NCBI RefSeq assembly: GCF_006539505.1
Contig: NZ_BJND01000052.1
Coordinates: 1 to 64,000 of the forward strand
Origin: Streptomyces spinoverrucosus
GTDB taxonomy: Bacteria > Actinomycetota > Actinomycetes > Streptomycetales > Streptomycetaceae
Length of the DNA: 64,000 bases
Direction: 5' to 3'
Under the pieces are notes generated by a model, which was given only the letters and a program-made list of their open reading frames with translations, did not search any database and was not told where the DNA came from. Both the position numbers and the translations under genes were made by a program. Position 1 is the first letter of the stretch; the number at the start of each line of letters is the position of its first letter. Shown here piece by piece: positions 49,548 to 61,500 of the stretch.

Positions 49548-51380
49548 CTAGTACGACAACCCGTGCCCGAGCGGATACAGCACCCGCGTCGGATCGTCCG
49601 CCCGCTGCACCGGCACCGGCAGCTTTCCGCGCGGTCGTACCGTCCCGGCGATGACCCGGGCCGCCGCCCGCAGCTCAACGTCCGTCCAGGAGTAGGACGC
49701 CAGGTAGCCGCGTACACCCGGCAGTTGGGCCACGTCGTACGGATTGCGGATGGCCACCGCGACCACCGGCTTCCCGGTCGCCAGCAACCGCTCGACCAGC
49801 GTCTTCTGCGAGCTGGTCGCCGTGACGTTGTACGTGCCGACGACCACCGCGTCCGCGTCGTCGGCCGCCGCGAGGGCCCGGTCGATGGTCGCCTGGGACG
49901 GTGCCGTGCCGGTCGACAACGCCGTTGCGGTGAAGCCGAGTTCGGTCAGCGCGGCCGCGAGGACGCCGGTGGGCGGGCCCGTCGTACCGGACGGCGAGGC
50001 CGGGTCGGCGCCGACCACGAGCAGCTTGGGGTGCTCACGCCGGGACAACGGCAGCAGCCCGCCCTCGTTGACGAGCAGGGTCGTCGTCCGCTCGGCGATC
50101 CGGTCGGCCGCGGCGAGGTGCGGCTTGGCGCCGACGGTGCGGTCGACGCCCCGCGCGCTGACGTAGGGCTCCTCGAACAGCCCCAGTCCGGCCTTGAGCC
50201 GCAGTACCCGGAGGATCGATTCGTCGAGCCGTTCCTCGGTGAGCTCGCCGTCCTGTACGGCCTTCAGGACCGCGTTCCAGGCGACGTCCAGCTTGGGCGG
50301 GTTCAGCAGCTGGTCCACGCCCGCCTTCAGCGCCAGCACCGGCACCCGGTCGTCGCCGTACTTGGTGCGGACGCCCTGCATGCCGAGGGAGTCGGTGACC
50401 ACGACGCCGTCGTAGCCCAGCTCCTCGCGCAGGATGCCGGTGAGGATCGGGTGGGACAGGGTGGCCGGGTCGCCGGACGGGTCCAGCGCCGGGACCATGA
50501 TGTGCGCGGTCATGATCGAGTCGATACCGGCCCTGACCGCCGCCCGGAACGGGGGAGCGTCGAGCGTGCCCCACTGCTCCCGGGTGTGCTCGATGACCGG
50601 GAAGCCGTAGTGGCTGTCGACCTCGGTGTCGCCGTGGCCGGGGAAGTGCTTGGCGGTCGCGGCGACCCTCGCCCGCTGGTACCCGGCGACCTCAGCGGCG
50701 ACCAGCCCGGCCACCGCGTCCGGGTCGGCGCCGAAGGACCGTACGCCGATGACCGGGTTGGCCGGGTTGACGTTGACGTCGGCGACGGGGGAGTAGTCCT
50801 GCCGGATGCCCATCGCGCGCAGTTCCTCGCCGGCGATCCGGCCGAGGGTGCGGGCGTCGGCGTGCGAGCCGCCGGCGCCGACGGCCATCGCGCCGGGGAA
50901 CAGCGTCGCGGGTCTGCCCACGCGGGCGACTATGCCGTGCTCCTGGTCCGTGGAGATCAGCACGGGCAGTCCGCGCGGGAGGCCGAGGGAGGCCTTCTGG
51001 ATGCCGTTCGACAGGTCCGCGATCTGGCGCGGGGTGCGGGTGTTGTGCGCCCAGGTGAAGTAGATGATGCCGCCGAGGCGGTACTTGGCGATCAGTTCGG
51101 CGGCCGTGCGCACGCCGAGTTCCTTGAGGTTGGCGTCGATGTCGGCCTGGTCGGGGGCGGTGGCGGAGTGGCCGTAGACCCGGGAGACGAAGAGCTGGCC
51201 GACCTTCTCCTCCAGGGTCATCCGGGAGATGAGTTTCCGGAGGCTTTTGTCGTCGTCGGCGTGGGCCGTGGTCTGTCCGATCGTCAGGGCCGCGGTGACG
51301 CCCGCGGTGGCGGCGAGGACCGTACGTCTGGTGGGGGCGGCAGCGGTGTTTCCTGCGCTTTTCGTGCCGGCGTGGTGCAC
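49548..51380 (-). CDS. secreted GH3 beta-N-acetylglucosaminidase-like enzyme
   Basis: The 610-residue product has a twin-arginine signal (PTRRTVLAATAG, Arg18-Arg19). The GH3 N-terminal barrel includes KHFPGHGDTEVDSHYG, the NagZ signature with the catalytic His-Asp dyad, and VVVTDSLGMQG with the nucleophile Asp. Unlike short NagZ, a C-terminal alpha/beta domain follows (about residues 400-590) as in GH3 glucosidases, ending LYPLGHGLSY. It likely removes GlcNAc from chitin or peptidoglycan fragments outside the cell. An inverted repeat lies in its promoter. Confidence 0.93.
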   Translation of the reverse strand: MHHAGTKSAGNTAAAPTRRTVLAATAGVTAALTIGQTTAHADDDKSLRKLISRMTLEEKVGQLFVSRVYGHSATAPDQADIDANLKELGVRTAAELIAKYRLGGIIYFTWAHNTRTPRQIADLSNGIQKASLGLPRGLPVLISTDQEHGIVARVGRPATLFPGAMAVGAGGSHADARTLGRIAGEELRAMGIRQDYSPVADVNVNPANPVIGVRSFGADPDAVAGLVAAEVAGYQRARVAATAKHFPGHGDTEVDSHYGFPVIEHTREQWGTLDAPPFRAAVRAGIDSIMTAHIMVPALDPSGDPATLSHPILTGILREELGYDGVVVTDSLGMQGVRTKYGDDRVPVLALKAGVDQLLNPPKLDVAWNAVLKAVQDGELTEERLDESILRVLRLKAGLGLFEEPYVSARGVDRTVGAKPHLAAADRIAERTTTLLVNEGGLLPLSRREHPKLLVVGADPASPSGTTGPPTGVLAAALTELGFTATALSTGTAPSQATIDRALAAADDADAVVVGTYNVTATSSQKTLVERLLATGKPVVAVAIRNPYDVAQLPGVRGYLASYSWTDVELRAAARVIAGTVRPRGKLPVPVQRADDPTRVLYPLGHGLSY

Positions 51381-51739
51381 GTGCGCTCCTTCCGGAGGAG
51401 ATCGCTGAAGGAAACTTCCAAGGAGTCACCAATATCCGGGAAGTTTCTGCCGGTCAAGGGGGCACACAGCCCCTCCGGGTGAGGGGCCGCCATCGGCGCA
51501 TGGGAGGGGGGCGCGCCGATGGCGGCGGGCTGCCGGCCGTGGTGCGGCGGAGAGGGTGGTCGGCGCTCGCGGCCAGTGGCGAGGGCCGACACCGCATCGC
51601 GGAGACTCATCCGGCAACTGTGCGCATTGGACGAGCCGCACCCGGCTCGGGTTCCCGTCGCCGTGGTCACGGAAAGGGCCTCCGGGGGGTTTCCCCGGAG
51701 GCCCGATTCCTTTCCTTGTTCCTATGTATTCGTTCGGTG
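51381..51739. other. intergenic region with operator-like repeat and terminator
   Basis: Near the GH3 start, GAAACTTCC (51411-51419) and GGAAGTTTC (51439-51447) form a perfect inverted repeat with 19 bases between, 31-67 bases upstream of the ATG. GCCCCTCCGGGTGAGGGGC around 51470 is a short stem. The far end holds the terminator of the next gene. No gene is seen. Confidence 0.5.
51675..51705 (-). terminator. terminator of the DNRLRE/FG-GAP gene
   Basis: GGGCCTCCGGGG (51676-51687) pairs with CCCCGGAGGCCC (51693-51704), short loop, followed on the minus strand by CTTTCC. It begins 35 bases after the gene's stop. Confidence 0.85.
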
Positions 51740-54700
51740 TCAGCCCAGTTGTTTCACCGTGCTGTAACCGCTTGAGCGGAGTGTCCTCGACTGGCCGAGC
51801 GACGTGGCGCCGCCCTCGAACAGCAGGAGGGCTCCGGCGCTGTTGGTGGCCCAGACGTCGGGGATGCCGTCACCCGTGGCGTCCGGGGTGCCGTAGAGCA
51901 GCGGGTAGGCGGCGGTGGTCATGGTGCCGGAGGCGTAGACCTTGTCGCCGTCCAGGCTCCAGCCGGACTGGCCGAGGCTCTTCAGCTCGGTGCCCGTGCC
52001 GGACGGGTCGGGCTTGCCCTTGCGGAGCTGGATGTTGCCGGCGGCCGTGCGGTACGTCATGTCGGCTTCGCCGTCGCCGTTGTAGTCGGCGATCGCCACG
52101 AAGTCCCGGTCCGCCCAGGCCGTCGTCGTCATCTGCGTCGCGGTCTCGAAGTAGCCTCCGCTGTAGCCACTGAAGACCCACAACTCCGCGCCTCCGACGC
52201 CGCCCGCGACGAACAGCTCCGGCTGCCCGTCGCCGGTGAGGTCACCGGCCGACTTGATCTCCGAGAAGGTCGACGGGGACGGCGCGTTCGCCGGGAGGCG
52301 GACCTCCACCCTGCGGGTCACGTCGATCCCCCCGTACCCGTCGCCCGGGTAGACGAACAGGCGGCCGTCGGGGGTGCGGATCACCCAGTCCGTCACGCCG
52401 TCCGCGGGCGCGAAGTCGCCGTTGTGGGTGACCAGGGCGTAGGTGTCGGTGCCGTTCCAGATGTGCGGCGCGGTGTTCCCGTCCTTGATCAGGCTGCCCT
52501 TGCGGTGCGTGCCGAAGCTGCTGGACATCCAGCCGCCGTCCTTGGAGACCGTGCCGATCCAGAGGTTGCCGGCCGCGGTGACCCAGCCGAGGTCGGCGCT
52601 GCCGTCGCCGTTCAGGTCGCCGGGACCGTCCGGGGTCTTGCGCGGAGTGACGTAGAAGAAGTGCTTTCTGGGGTTCGGGGAGATGTTGCCCGCCGTGTCC
52701 ACCGCCTTGACGTACAGCGTGTTCGGGCCCGCCGCGGGCGGCTTGACCCCGGTGGCCGTGACCGACGTGACCGGGGTGGTGCACGAGACGGTGAGGCCGC
52801 CGCTCAGGCCCTGCTTGCCGTTCGCGCAGACGTAGGAGTCGTACGTCGTGGAGTTGATGGAGTAGACGAACTTCACGATGTCCGTCTCCCCGGAGGACAT
52901 CTTGAAGGTGAGGTTGCCGCCTGTGCCGAAGGGGTACTTCGACCACACGTCACCGGTGCTGCTGTCGTCGGTGTCCGCGGGGAAGTCCGTGGATTCGACC
53001 GGAGCCGGCGTGTCGGGAAGATTCGAGTCGTAGACGAAGCGGCAGAAGGTCGAGGAGCTCGGTGCCCAGCCGCTGTACGTGGTCGCGTCCCAGGTGCGCA
53101 CCCGCCACTGGTAGGTGACGCCGTTCGTCAGGGCGGGGAGTAGGACCGAGTCCGTCTCACCGTGGGCGATCGCGCGGTTGTACACCGTCTTCGTGGTGGC
53201 CCAGGTGCCGTTGTCCCAGTCGCTCTTCTTGCCGAACTCGAACTCCAGCTTGGACGTGACACCGTCCGGGTCCGTGCCCTTGGCGAGTATGGACAGCGTG
53301 CTGGTCTTGCCGATCTTGATGTACGGGGAGCTCGTGTCGCAGGAGCCCGGGGACATGGTGTAGCCGGTCGGGGTGTTGGGCCTGCGGTTGTAGGTGATGG
53401 CGATCTGGGGCGAGCCCGCGCCCTCCGCCTTGAACTTCTTCCAGGAGTACGTGTCCGTCTCCAGCGCGGTCGCGGTCGTCGTCGGCGCCGAGGTGGAGGT
53501 GGAGGCGACCATGCCGAAGTTGAAGCTTTGCCAGCCGTTGTCCGCGGCCTCCTGGGCCAGCGAGGTGACCGTGAAGTTGACGTACGCGTCCGGGCAGGAG
53601 CTGGACGACTTCCAGCCGTACGCGAAGGACTTCGAAGTGATCTTCCGCTTCCAGGTGGGCTGGACGTTCCACGTGGTGTAGGTGCCGAAGGGGTCGGTGC
53701 GCCAGATCTGCACCGTGCGCTTGCTGCACGACCAGGAGTGGGTCTCCAGGATCTTCAGGGTGGCGCTGGAGACCTCGGCGCCCTTGATGGAGTCGCGCAG
53801 CTTCATCTTGAAGAAGGAGCGGGCCGTGCCCCAGGTGTCCCGCTCGAAGCCGACGCGGGCCTCCTTGGTGTCCTCGTTGTAGTTGGCGCCGTCGTAGAAG
53901 TTCGAGCGCGGGTACTTCTTGTAGACCGTCGTCCAGTTGGCGCGGATGCCCGTCGTGGACGGGTCGACGAACAGGGGGAACGTCAGGTCCTCGGTGTCCT
54001 GGAGGTAACTGGACGGAGGAATGACCTTGAGCACGTCGCCGCCGAAGGAGGCGTTGGCCGTGGTGGCGTGGGCGCCCTCGCCGGGACCGTGCAGGGCGGG
54101 CAGGGCGAGGGTCGTCTCGGCTCCGGTCGCCGCGCGGTAGGCGACGGGGTCGGCGCCCCCGGGAGGCTCCTCTCCGGGATCCGTGCTGCCGAAGTTCTCC
54201 TCGTCGCTCCGCTCGTCGTCCGCTTCGGGCGTCTCGGTCGGCCGCTCCGGCCCCGGGTCCACCTTCTCCGGGTCCTCGTTGGTGCCGGTGCCGGCCGCCT
54301 CGTCCGGCAGCTCCGTGTCGTGGTCGCCCGCCGAGTCCCACAGGAACGGCGTCGGGGCGACGGTGACCTCGTTGCCCTCGCTGTCCTTGCCTATCAGCGC
54401 CTTGGTGGTGGGGTTCAGGACGAAGGAGAGCGTGGGCGAGGTGATGCGGTAGGCAGGGGGCTTCTCTGCCAGCCGGGCCGCGGCCTCGGGCGTGTGGACC
54501 ACCAGGACGTGCGTGTACCCGGTGTTCCGCGCGGTGAGCAGCAGGTCGACGCCGGGCAGGACGCCCTCGTACAGCGCCCTGTTGTCCTGCACCACCGGCT
54601 GGGGCAGCGGGCCGGGCCACTCGACCCGCATCTCGTGCTGGTCGGCGGCCATCGTCAGCAGCGGGGTCCAGGTGTCCGTGTCGGCCACCGGGCGGACGCC

Positions 54701-55174
54701 GGCGCGGCCGGCGCGGTACACGGCCCGGTTCACCTCGGTGCCCGAGTCGTCCGCGTCACCCGGCGAAAACGTCACTGGGTACGGGCTGTTGACGGTCCGC
54801 CAGCCGTTCTTCGCCTTGCGCAGAGTCGTGTCGATCGCCGCCCATTCGCCCTTTTCGTTCCGGGCGCGCACGGGATCGACCGAGGAAACATAGGTGAACG
54901 ATCCGTTGGGATTGGCGAACGTCGTGGAGAACTCGTCGGAAAGCGCGGTGACTTCGACCTTCTTGTCGGTCTCGCGCGCCCGGCGCTGGGCCTCGTCCTC
55001 GTCGATCGGCCGGGTGGCCTGGTCGCGGACCTCGGGGGAGGCGTCCGGGGAGTCGTCCCGCAGCGCCAGCACGGCGCCGCCGCCGGCCAGCACCGCGAGC
55101 GCCACCGCGGCGGCGATCGCGCGCCGGACCCGCGATCTCGCAGGCGGAAGTGGTTCGCTGTCGATCTCGCTCAC
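51740..55174 (-). CDS. large surface protein, DNRLRE and FG-GAP domains
   Basis: The GTG at 55174 has AGAAGGG nine bases upstream; 33 more open codons are not used. The 1144-residue product has a short cytoplasmic N-terminus, one membrane anchor (about residues 18-38) and an extracellular part. About residues 330-640 carry the DNRLRE region (LRDSIKGAEVSSATLKILET HSW; TTWNVQPTWK), followed by a fibronectin-like stretch. The C-terminus has four FG-GAP repeats with D-x-NGDG calcium loops (DLNGDGSADL, DLTGDGQPEL, DYNGDGEADM, DATGDGIPDV). The N-terminal half resembles that of WapA/RHS proteins. It is divergent from the RHS toxin gene, so they may work together. Confidence 0.85.
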   Translation of the reverse strand: MSEIDSEPLPPARSRVRRAIAAAVALAVLAGGGAVLALRDDSPDASPEVRDQATRPIDEDEAQRRARETDKKVEVTALSDEFSTTFANPNGSFTYVSSVDPVRARNEKGEWAAIDTTLRKAKNGWRTVNSPYPVTFSPGDADDSGTEVNRAVYRAGRAGVRPVADTDTWTPLLTMAADQHEMRVEWPGPLPQPVVQDNRALYEGVLPGVDLLLTARNTGYTHVLVVHTPEAAARLAEKPPAYRITSPTLSFVLNPTTKALIGKDSEGNEVTVAPTPFLWDSAGDHDTELPDEAAGTGTNEDPEKVDPGPERPTETPEADDERSDEENFGSTDPGEEPPGGADPVAYRAATGAETTLALPALHGPGEGAHATTANASFGGDVLKVIPPSSYLQDTEDLTFPLFVDPSTTGIRANWTTVYKKYPRSNFYDGANYNEDTKEARVGFERDTWGTARSFFKMKLRDSIKGAEVSSATLKILETHSWSCSKRTVQIWRTDPFGTYTTWNVQPTWKRKITSKSFAYGWKSSSSCPDAYVNFTVTSLAQEAADNGWQSFNFGMVASTSTSAPTTTATALETDTYSWKKFKAEGAGSPQIAITYNRRPNTPTGYTMSPGSCDTSSPYIKIGKTSTLSILAKGTDPDGVTSKLEFEFGKKSDWDNGTWATTKTVYNRAIAHGETDSVLLPALTNGVTYQWRVRTWDATTYSGWAPSSSTFCRFVYDSNLPDTPAPVESTDFPADTDDSSTGDVWSKYPFGTGGNLTFKMSSGETDIVKFVYSINSTTYDSYVCANGKQGLSGGLTVSCTTPVTSVTATGVKPPAAGPNTLYVKAVDTAGNISPNPRKHFFYVTPRKTPDGPGDLNGDGSADLGWVTAAGNLWIGTVSKDGGWMSSSFGTHRKGSLIKDGNTAPHIWNGTDTYALVTHNGDFAPADGVTDWVIRTPDGRLFVYPGDGYGGIDVTRRVEVRLPANAPSPSTFSEIKSAGDLTGDGQPELFVAGGVGGAELWVFSGYSGGYFETATQMTTTAWADRDFVAIADYNGDGEADMTYRTAAGNIQLRKGKPDPSGTGTELKSLGQSGWSLDGDKVYASGTMTTAAYPLLYGTPDATGDGIPDVWATNSAGALLLFEGGATSLGQSRTLRSSGYSTVKQLG

Positions 55175-55531
55175 AGGGGCAAGCCCTTCTCTTCTCGGGG
55201 ATGCCCTCGGCCCTGAGGACACAGGCCGTGCGAGCGCGCGACGCGCCGGATTGGGCGGATGGAGTATGAGCAAGGCCGGGCATTGAGATCAACACTCTGG
55301 ATTTCCGTAGAAGTTGATGATGGCCGGATCATGCCCCCCTGGTGCACTTTTTTGCCGCTTTTTATGATCCTTTGGAATGTGACGTAGCTAACACAAGATT
55401 TTCAAAGCTTGACGGAACCTTTTGCCAAGCCTCAACGTCATGCCGTCGTTGATCACTCATGTGCCATCGCTCCACGTTCATGTGCCGTCAGGCCGGGCGA
55501 CTTTGATGGTTTGTGACTCGGGAAGGGTCGA
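55175..55531. promoter_or_regulatory. divergent promoter region of the surface protein and RHS genes
   Basis: This 357-base stretch is much richer in A and T than its surroundings, mainly at 55310-55440 (for example CTTTTTATGATCCTTTGGAA), as in strong divergent promoters. A TTGACG at about 55410 could be a -35 element for the RHS gene. No clear palindrome was found. Confidence 0.5.
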
Positions 55532-58500
55532 TTGGCCGTGCGTGGAGTGCTGTCGTGGTGTGGCAGGGGGTCACTGTCCGGGAGATCTCCGCGTGAGCGC
55601 CTGATCAGGCGCAGAACACGGGTCGGCGTCATCGCCGGCCTCGTCCTGGCTCTCAACGTCACGCTCCTGCCCAGCGCGATGGCGTTCGGCCCCGACGACG
55701 ACGCGCGTACGACCGTCGACCTGGACGAGCTGCAGAAGACCGACGTCGTCCCGCTCGACGAGGCGAAAACCGGCCAGGTCGACCAGCTCTCCGGTCTGAC
55801 CTCCACCGAGTCGGAGGAGTTCCTTCCCGCGGCCACCGCCCCGGTTCCGTCGGCCACCGGCACCATGCCGGTCGACAACATGACCCCCGGCACCACCACC
55901 CAGGTCGCCGCCTCCGCGGACGGCACGCTGAAGGTCGCCGTCGGTGCGCCCGCGGAAGCCACGGCCGCGGAGGCCGACGCCCTTGAAGGCTCGTGGAGCG
56001 TCGACGTCCGCCCCGAGAGCCAGGCCGTGACGGCCGGTTCGCCGGGCCTCGTGCTCGCCGTCGACGCACCCGACACCGCCACCGGCACAGCGGTCGTCTC
56101 CATCGACGCCACCCGCGTCGCCGAGTCCTACAGCGCCCAGTGGCTGGACCGGCTCTCCTTCACGCTGATGCCCGCCTGCTACGAGACCACCCCCGAGCTG
56201 GAGGAGTGCTCGACGGGCCTCCCGGTGGACACCGAGCTCAAGCGGACCGGCAACACCGTCACCGTGCCCGTCGACGCGGGCGACACCTCGGGCTCCGAGC
56301 CGGACCCCGGCGAGGACACCGCCACCGACGAGCTCAACGGCAGCACGAACACCACCGAACAGGTCCCGGAGACCCTGCTCAACCTGAAGGTGGACACCGC
56401 CGACCTCAAGGCCGTCGCGACCACGAGCACGACCACCACGACCACCGCCGCGAGCACCGACGGCGGCAGTGTGAACCAGGCCGTCTGGCGGGGCTCCACC
56501 AAGTCGGGGGTCCAGCAGACCGCCACCGGCTCCGGCGATGGTGTCCTCGTCGGCACTTCCTACGGCGCCGGCGCCGGCGGCGACTTCGCCGCGTCCCCGG
56601 TGAGCTCGGCCGGCGCCTGGTCCCAGGGCGGCTCCACCGGCGCCTTCACCTACTCGTACACGATGGCCGCCCCGCAGGTCGCCGCCGGTCCCGCCCCGAA
56701 CGTCACCCTCAGCTACAACTCGCAGTCCTCGGACGGCCGTACGTCCGCCACGAACAACCAGGTCTCATGGGTCGGCGAGGGTTGGGACTACAACCCCGGC
56801 TCCATCACCCGCACCTTCATCGGCTGCGCCGCCGACACCGCGAACGCCAACAACGACAAGCACTTCACCGGCGACCAGTGCTGGGGCACCTACAACGCGG
56901 TGCTGTCGCTGAACGGCACCACCACCGAGCTGGTGCGGGACGACCTCACCAAGGAGTGGAAGAGCGCCCGCGGCGACAACATGCGCATCGAGCTGCTCGG
57001 CAGGGCCAAGTACACGGAAATCACCGGTATCGCCGATTCCAACAACGGCGACGACGACGGCGAGTTCTGGCGGGTCACCACCAGCGACGGCACCCAGTAC
57101 TACTTCGGCCTCAACCGCCTCCCGGGCTGGACGTCTGGCAAGTCGGAGACCAAGTCGGTGCTCACCGTGCCGGTCGCCGGCAACCACAGCACCGACCCCT
57201 GCCACGCCGCCACGTTCGCGGCCTCCTTCTGCGACCAGGGCTGGCGCTTCCAGCTCGACTACGTCGTCGACACCAACGGCAACGCGATGACGCTGTGGTG
57301 GGACAAGGAGGAGAACGCCTACGCGCGCAATATGAAGGAGACCAACGCCGTCCGCTACGACCGGGCCGGCTACCTCCAGCGCATCGACTACGGGCAGCGC
57401 GCCGGGAAGCTGTTCACCGAGGAGCCCCTCGGCCGAGTGGCGTTCACCGCGCAGGAGCGCTGCTTCTGGGACAACGTCCTCAAAGTGGCCTGCACGGAGA
57501 GCAACTTCAAGTCCAAGCAGTCCCACCTCACCCGGCCCTGGTTCGACACCCCCGCCGACCTCGCCTGCGCCACCGGCGGGAAGTGCTCGACGTACGCCCC
57601 GACCTTCTGGTCCCGCAAGCGCCTGGCCACGGTCACCGCGTGCACCCAGCGCCAGCAGGGGGTGCGGCTGACCGAGCACAACACGGCCGACGACACCGGC
57701 TCCCGCCACTCCTGCGGCGTCGAGGACGACGCGGACACCTCGACCCTGCTGTCGAAGGTCGACTCCTGGGCCCTGGAACAGGAATTCCCCTGGAACCTGA
57801 CGGGCGAGTACACCGCGCTGTGGCTGGAGTCCATCACCCGCACCGGGTGGGCGGTCGACGGCACCACGGAGACCCTCAACCCCGTCTTCTTCGGCCACAA
57901 CAAGGAAGCGCTGCCCAACCGGGTCCGGCAGGGCTCGTCCGACACCTGGCCCCTCTTCGCCCGGCCGCGCATCCAGAACGTGATCTCCGAGTACGGCGGT
58001 CGCACGGAGGTCAAGTACTCCACCCCCAGCGGGCCGTGCGCCACCGGCACGAACTTCCCCCCGCCGGACAAGAACCAGGAGCTGTGCTACCCGGTCTACT
58101 GGCACGCCGACGACGAGCTCGCCGACAACCGCATCTCCTGGTTCCACAAGTACGTCGTCGACGAGATCGTCGAGCACCCGCAGCTGGTCGGCAGCCTGGA
58201 CCTGACGACGAAGTTCAGGTACGAGACGTTCTCCGACCCGGTCAACGGCGCGCTGTGGGCGAAGAACACCGCCGAGTTCTCCCGCAAGAAGACCCGCACC
58301 TGGGACCAGTGGCGCGGCTACCCCATCGTCATCACCGAGACCCCCGTCCCGGAAGGAACCCTGGACACCAAGGCCTCCAAGTCGGTCACCCGCTACTTCC
58401 GCGGCATGAGCGACGACGTCCTCGACGACGCCACGCCGAACGACGAGTCCGACAACCCCAAGCGCTCGTACTCGATGACCGACATCACGGGCGCCGTGCT

Positions 58501-61500
58501 CAAGGCGGACCGGCAGGCCTACGCCGGCATGGTCGCCGAGTCGCTGACGTATCCGGACGCCGCCGCCGACACCACCACCGGGTGGATATCCCGCAGCCGT
58601 AACTTCCCCGATGACCCCGTGCGCCAGGCCACCCGCAACCGTCCCGCCAAGGACGGCCCGGACGTGGTCGCCGAGCGGGTCACCCTGGGCAAGACGGAGA
58701 CCATCACCAAGGCCTCGGGGTCGACCCTGCGCACGGTCCGCACGGAGACCGAGTACGACTCCCTCGGCCTGCCGACCGTCACCCGCGAGTACGGCGACAT
58801 CGACGACACCCGCGACGACGCGTGCACCCGCACCTCCTACGTGCAGAACACGACGGGCGACAACTACCTCGTCGGCCTGGTCTCCCAGACGGTCACCACC
58901 ACCGGCACCACCGCCTGCTCCGCCGAACTGTCCACGGCGACGCAGACGACGCTGGTCTCCGCCTCCCGGATGTTCTACGACGGTGCCACCAGCCACACTG
59001 CCGCGCCCACCAAGGGCCAGGTGACGAGGACCGAGGCGCCCCTCGGCAACGGCACGGACTGGCAGCGGACCCACCCCGAGTCGCGGACCGTCTACGACGA
59101 GTACGGCCGTGTCACGCGGGTCACCGGCCCGACCGGGCTGGCCAACGTCACCGAATACCTGCCGTCCGACACGACCGCCAGCCGCCAGGTCTACTCGATC
59201 AGGACGATCCAGGGCCAGCAGACCGATGCCAACGGCAACGAGACCGGCTTCGTCGGCACGGTCACCGTGGAGCCCGGCCGCGGCACCACCCTGACCGCGA
59301 CGGACGCCAACAACCGCGTCACCCGGTACGTCTACGACCCGCTCGGACGCGCCTCGGCCGGCTGGGACGCCGCCCAGCCCGCCGACGACGACCCGACCGT
59401 GCGCTTCACCTACAACACCGACCTGAAGGAGCCGGTGTCGATCGAAACGGAGTCGCTCCAGGACAACCCGACCTCCTCCGCCGACGGCGACAAGGCGGTC
59501 TACACGAAGTCCACCACCATCTACGACGGCCTCGGCCGGGAGCGACAGAGCCAGACCCCGGCGGTCGGCGGCGGCCGTCTGGTCACGGACACGTTCCACA
59601 ACGCGTCCGGCCAGGTGAGCCTCACCCGCAACGCCTACTACATGGAGGGCGAGCCGAACACCAAGATCGCCGTTCCGGTGTCCGATTCGCTCGTCCCCAA
59701 CGCCACGACCTACACGTACGACGGCCTGGGCCGCGTCCTGACGGTCACCCCCGTCCACTCCTCCTTCGCACAGACGGGCCAGCCGTACTACGAGCCCGAC
59801 GGGACGACGCTGGAGCACCAGAGCGTCGACCGCCGCACCCGCTACGAGTACGGCCTCGACCACACGATCGTCCGCCAGCCGGAGGGCACCCCCGCCTCCC
59901 GGGTGTGGACGGACGCGCTGGGCCGCACCGTGCGCCAGGACACCTTCAGCGACACCGCGCTCAGCGAGGCCGGCGCGATCACCACGACGTACGCCTACGA
60001 CCTGCGCGGCGACATGGTGACCAGCACCGACGAGGCCGGTCACACCCGCACCTGGAAGTACGACGCACTCGGCCGGGTCACCGACACCACCGACCCGGAC
60101 ACCGGCGCCACGCACACCGAGTACGACGACTACGGCCGCGTCCTGTCGGCGCGCGACGGCCGCGGCACGACGCTCACCTACGCCTACGAGCGCTTCAACC
60201 GGGTGGAGGAGATCAAGGCCACCCCGGCGAACTCCACCACCGCCACGGTCGTCCAGCGGTACGCCTACGACGGCGCGACCGGCGGCAAGGGACAGCTCTA
60301 CTCCGCCACCCGTTACACCGACGGCAAGCCGTACACCACGACCATCGGCGGCTACACGGCCGACTACCAGCCCACGTCGATGACGCTGGCGCTGCCGCCG
60401 GGCACGACGCCGGGCGTGACGCAGGACGGCTTCTCCACCCAGTACCCGTACAACTACTCGTACAACTCCGACGGCCAGCTGGAGTCGTACACCACCCCGG
60501 CGGCGGGCGGAATGGACGCCGAGTCCGTGATCACCCGGTACAACGAGGCCGGCCTGCCGATCACCGTCTCGGGCAGGGACTGGTACGTCGCCGAGACCGC
60601 CTACTCGCCGCACGGCCAGGTGCTGCGCTCGACCGTCGGCGAGCAGGGCCGCCGGCTGTGGCAGGAGAACACCTTCCACGAGTCCACCGGCGAGCTGCTC
60701 ACCAGCAAGCTCAAGCGGGAGAGCGCGACGGACACCACCGTGGTGCCCGGCACCACGGTCAACACCCGCTCCTACGGCTACGACCCCTCCGGCAACGTCC
60801 TCACCGCCGCCGACACCTACGGCACCGGGGTCATCGACCGGCAGTGCTTCACGTACGACACGCTCGGCCAGCTCCGGCAGGCCTGGACCACGCCCGGCGG
60901 CCGGGCCTGTGCCGCCCCCGGCAAGTCCACCGCCGCGCCGGTGTACTCGGACGGCACGGTCAACGTCTCGTCCAACAACTCCGGTTACTGGCAGTCGTAC
61001 GACTACGACGTCCTCGGCAACCGCACCAAGAAGACCAACCACAAGGCCGACCCGTCCTTCGACACGACCGGCGCGCTCGTCACCTCGCTCGACACCGTCA
61101 CCGACTACAAGTACGGCACGAGCGACACCGCGCTCAACGACCAGCCGCACACGCTGACGTCGTACACGACCAGGTCGAAGGCGGGCGTGGACAGCCCGAC
61201 GGTCACGACCGGCTCCACCCAGACCTACGACGCAGGCGGCAACCTGGAGACCCGCTCCACCGGCGGCGACACGGCCCAGGCCCTGACCTGGACCTGGGAC
61301 GGCAAGGCCGAGACCGTCACCGGCTTCGGCCCCGACGGCGACGGGCCCTGGGTGGGCGCGGACGGCAAGTGCATCGACCTGACCAGCTCCTACACGGGCC
61401 CCGGTACGGCCCTGCAGGTCTGGACGTGCAACGGCAGCAAGGCGCAGAACCTCCGCTTGCGCGCCCTGGACACCGACGACAACGGCACCGTGAACGACAC

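Noticed and set aside
56765..61150. 1461-codon minus-strand frame opposite the RHS gene
   Set aside because: A shadow of the repetitive GC-rich RHS coding strand; no signal, motif or ribosome-binding site.
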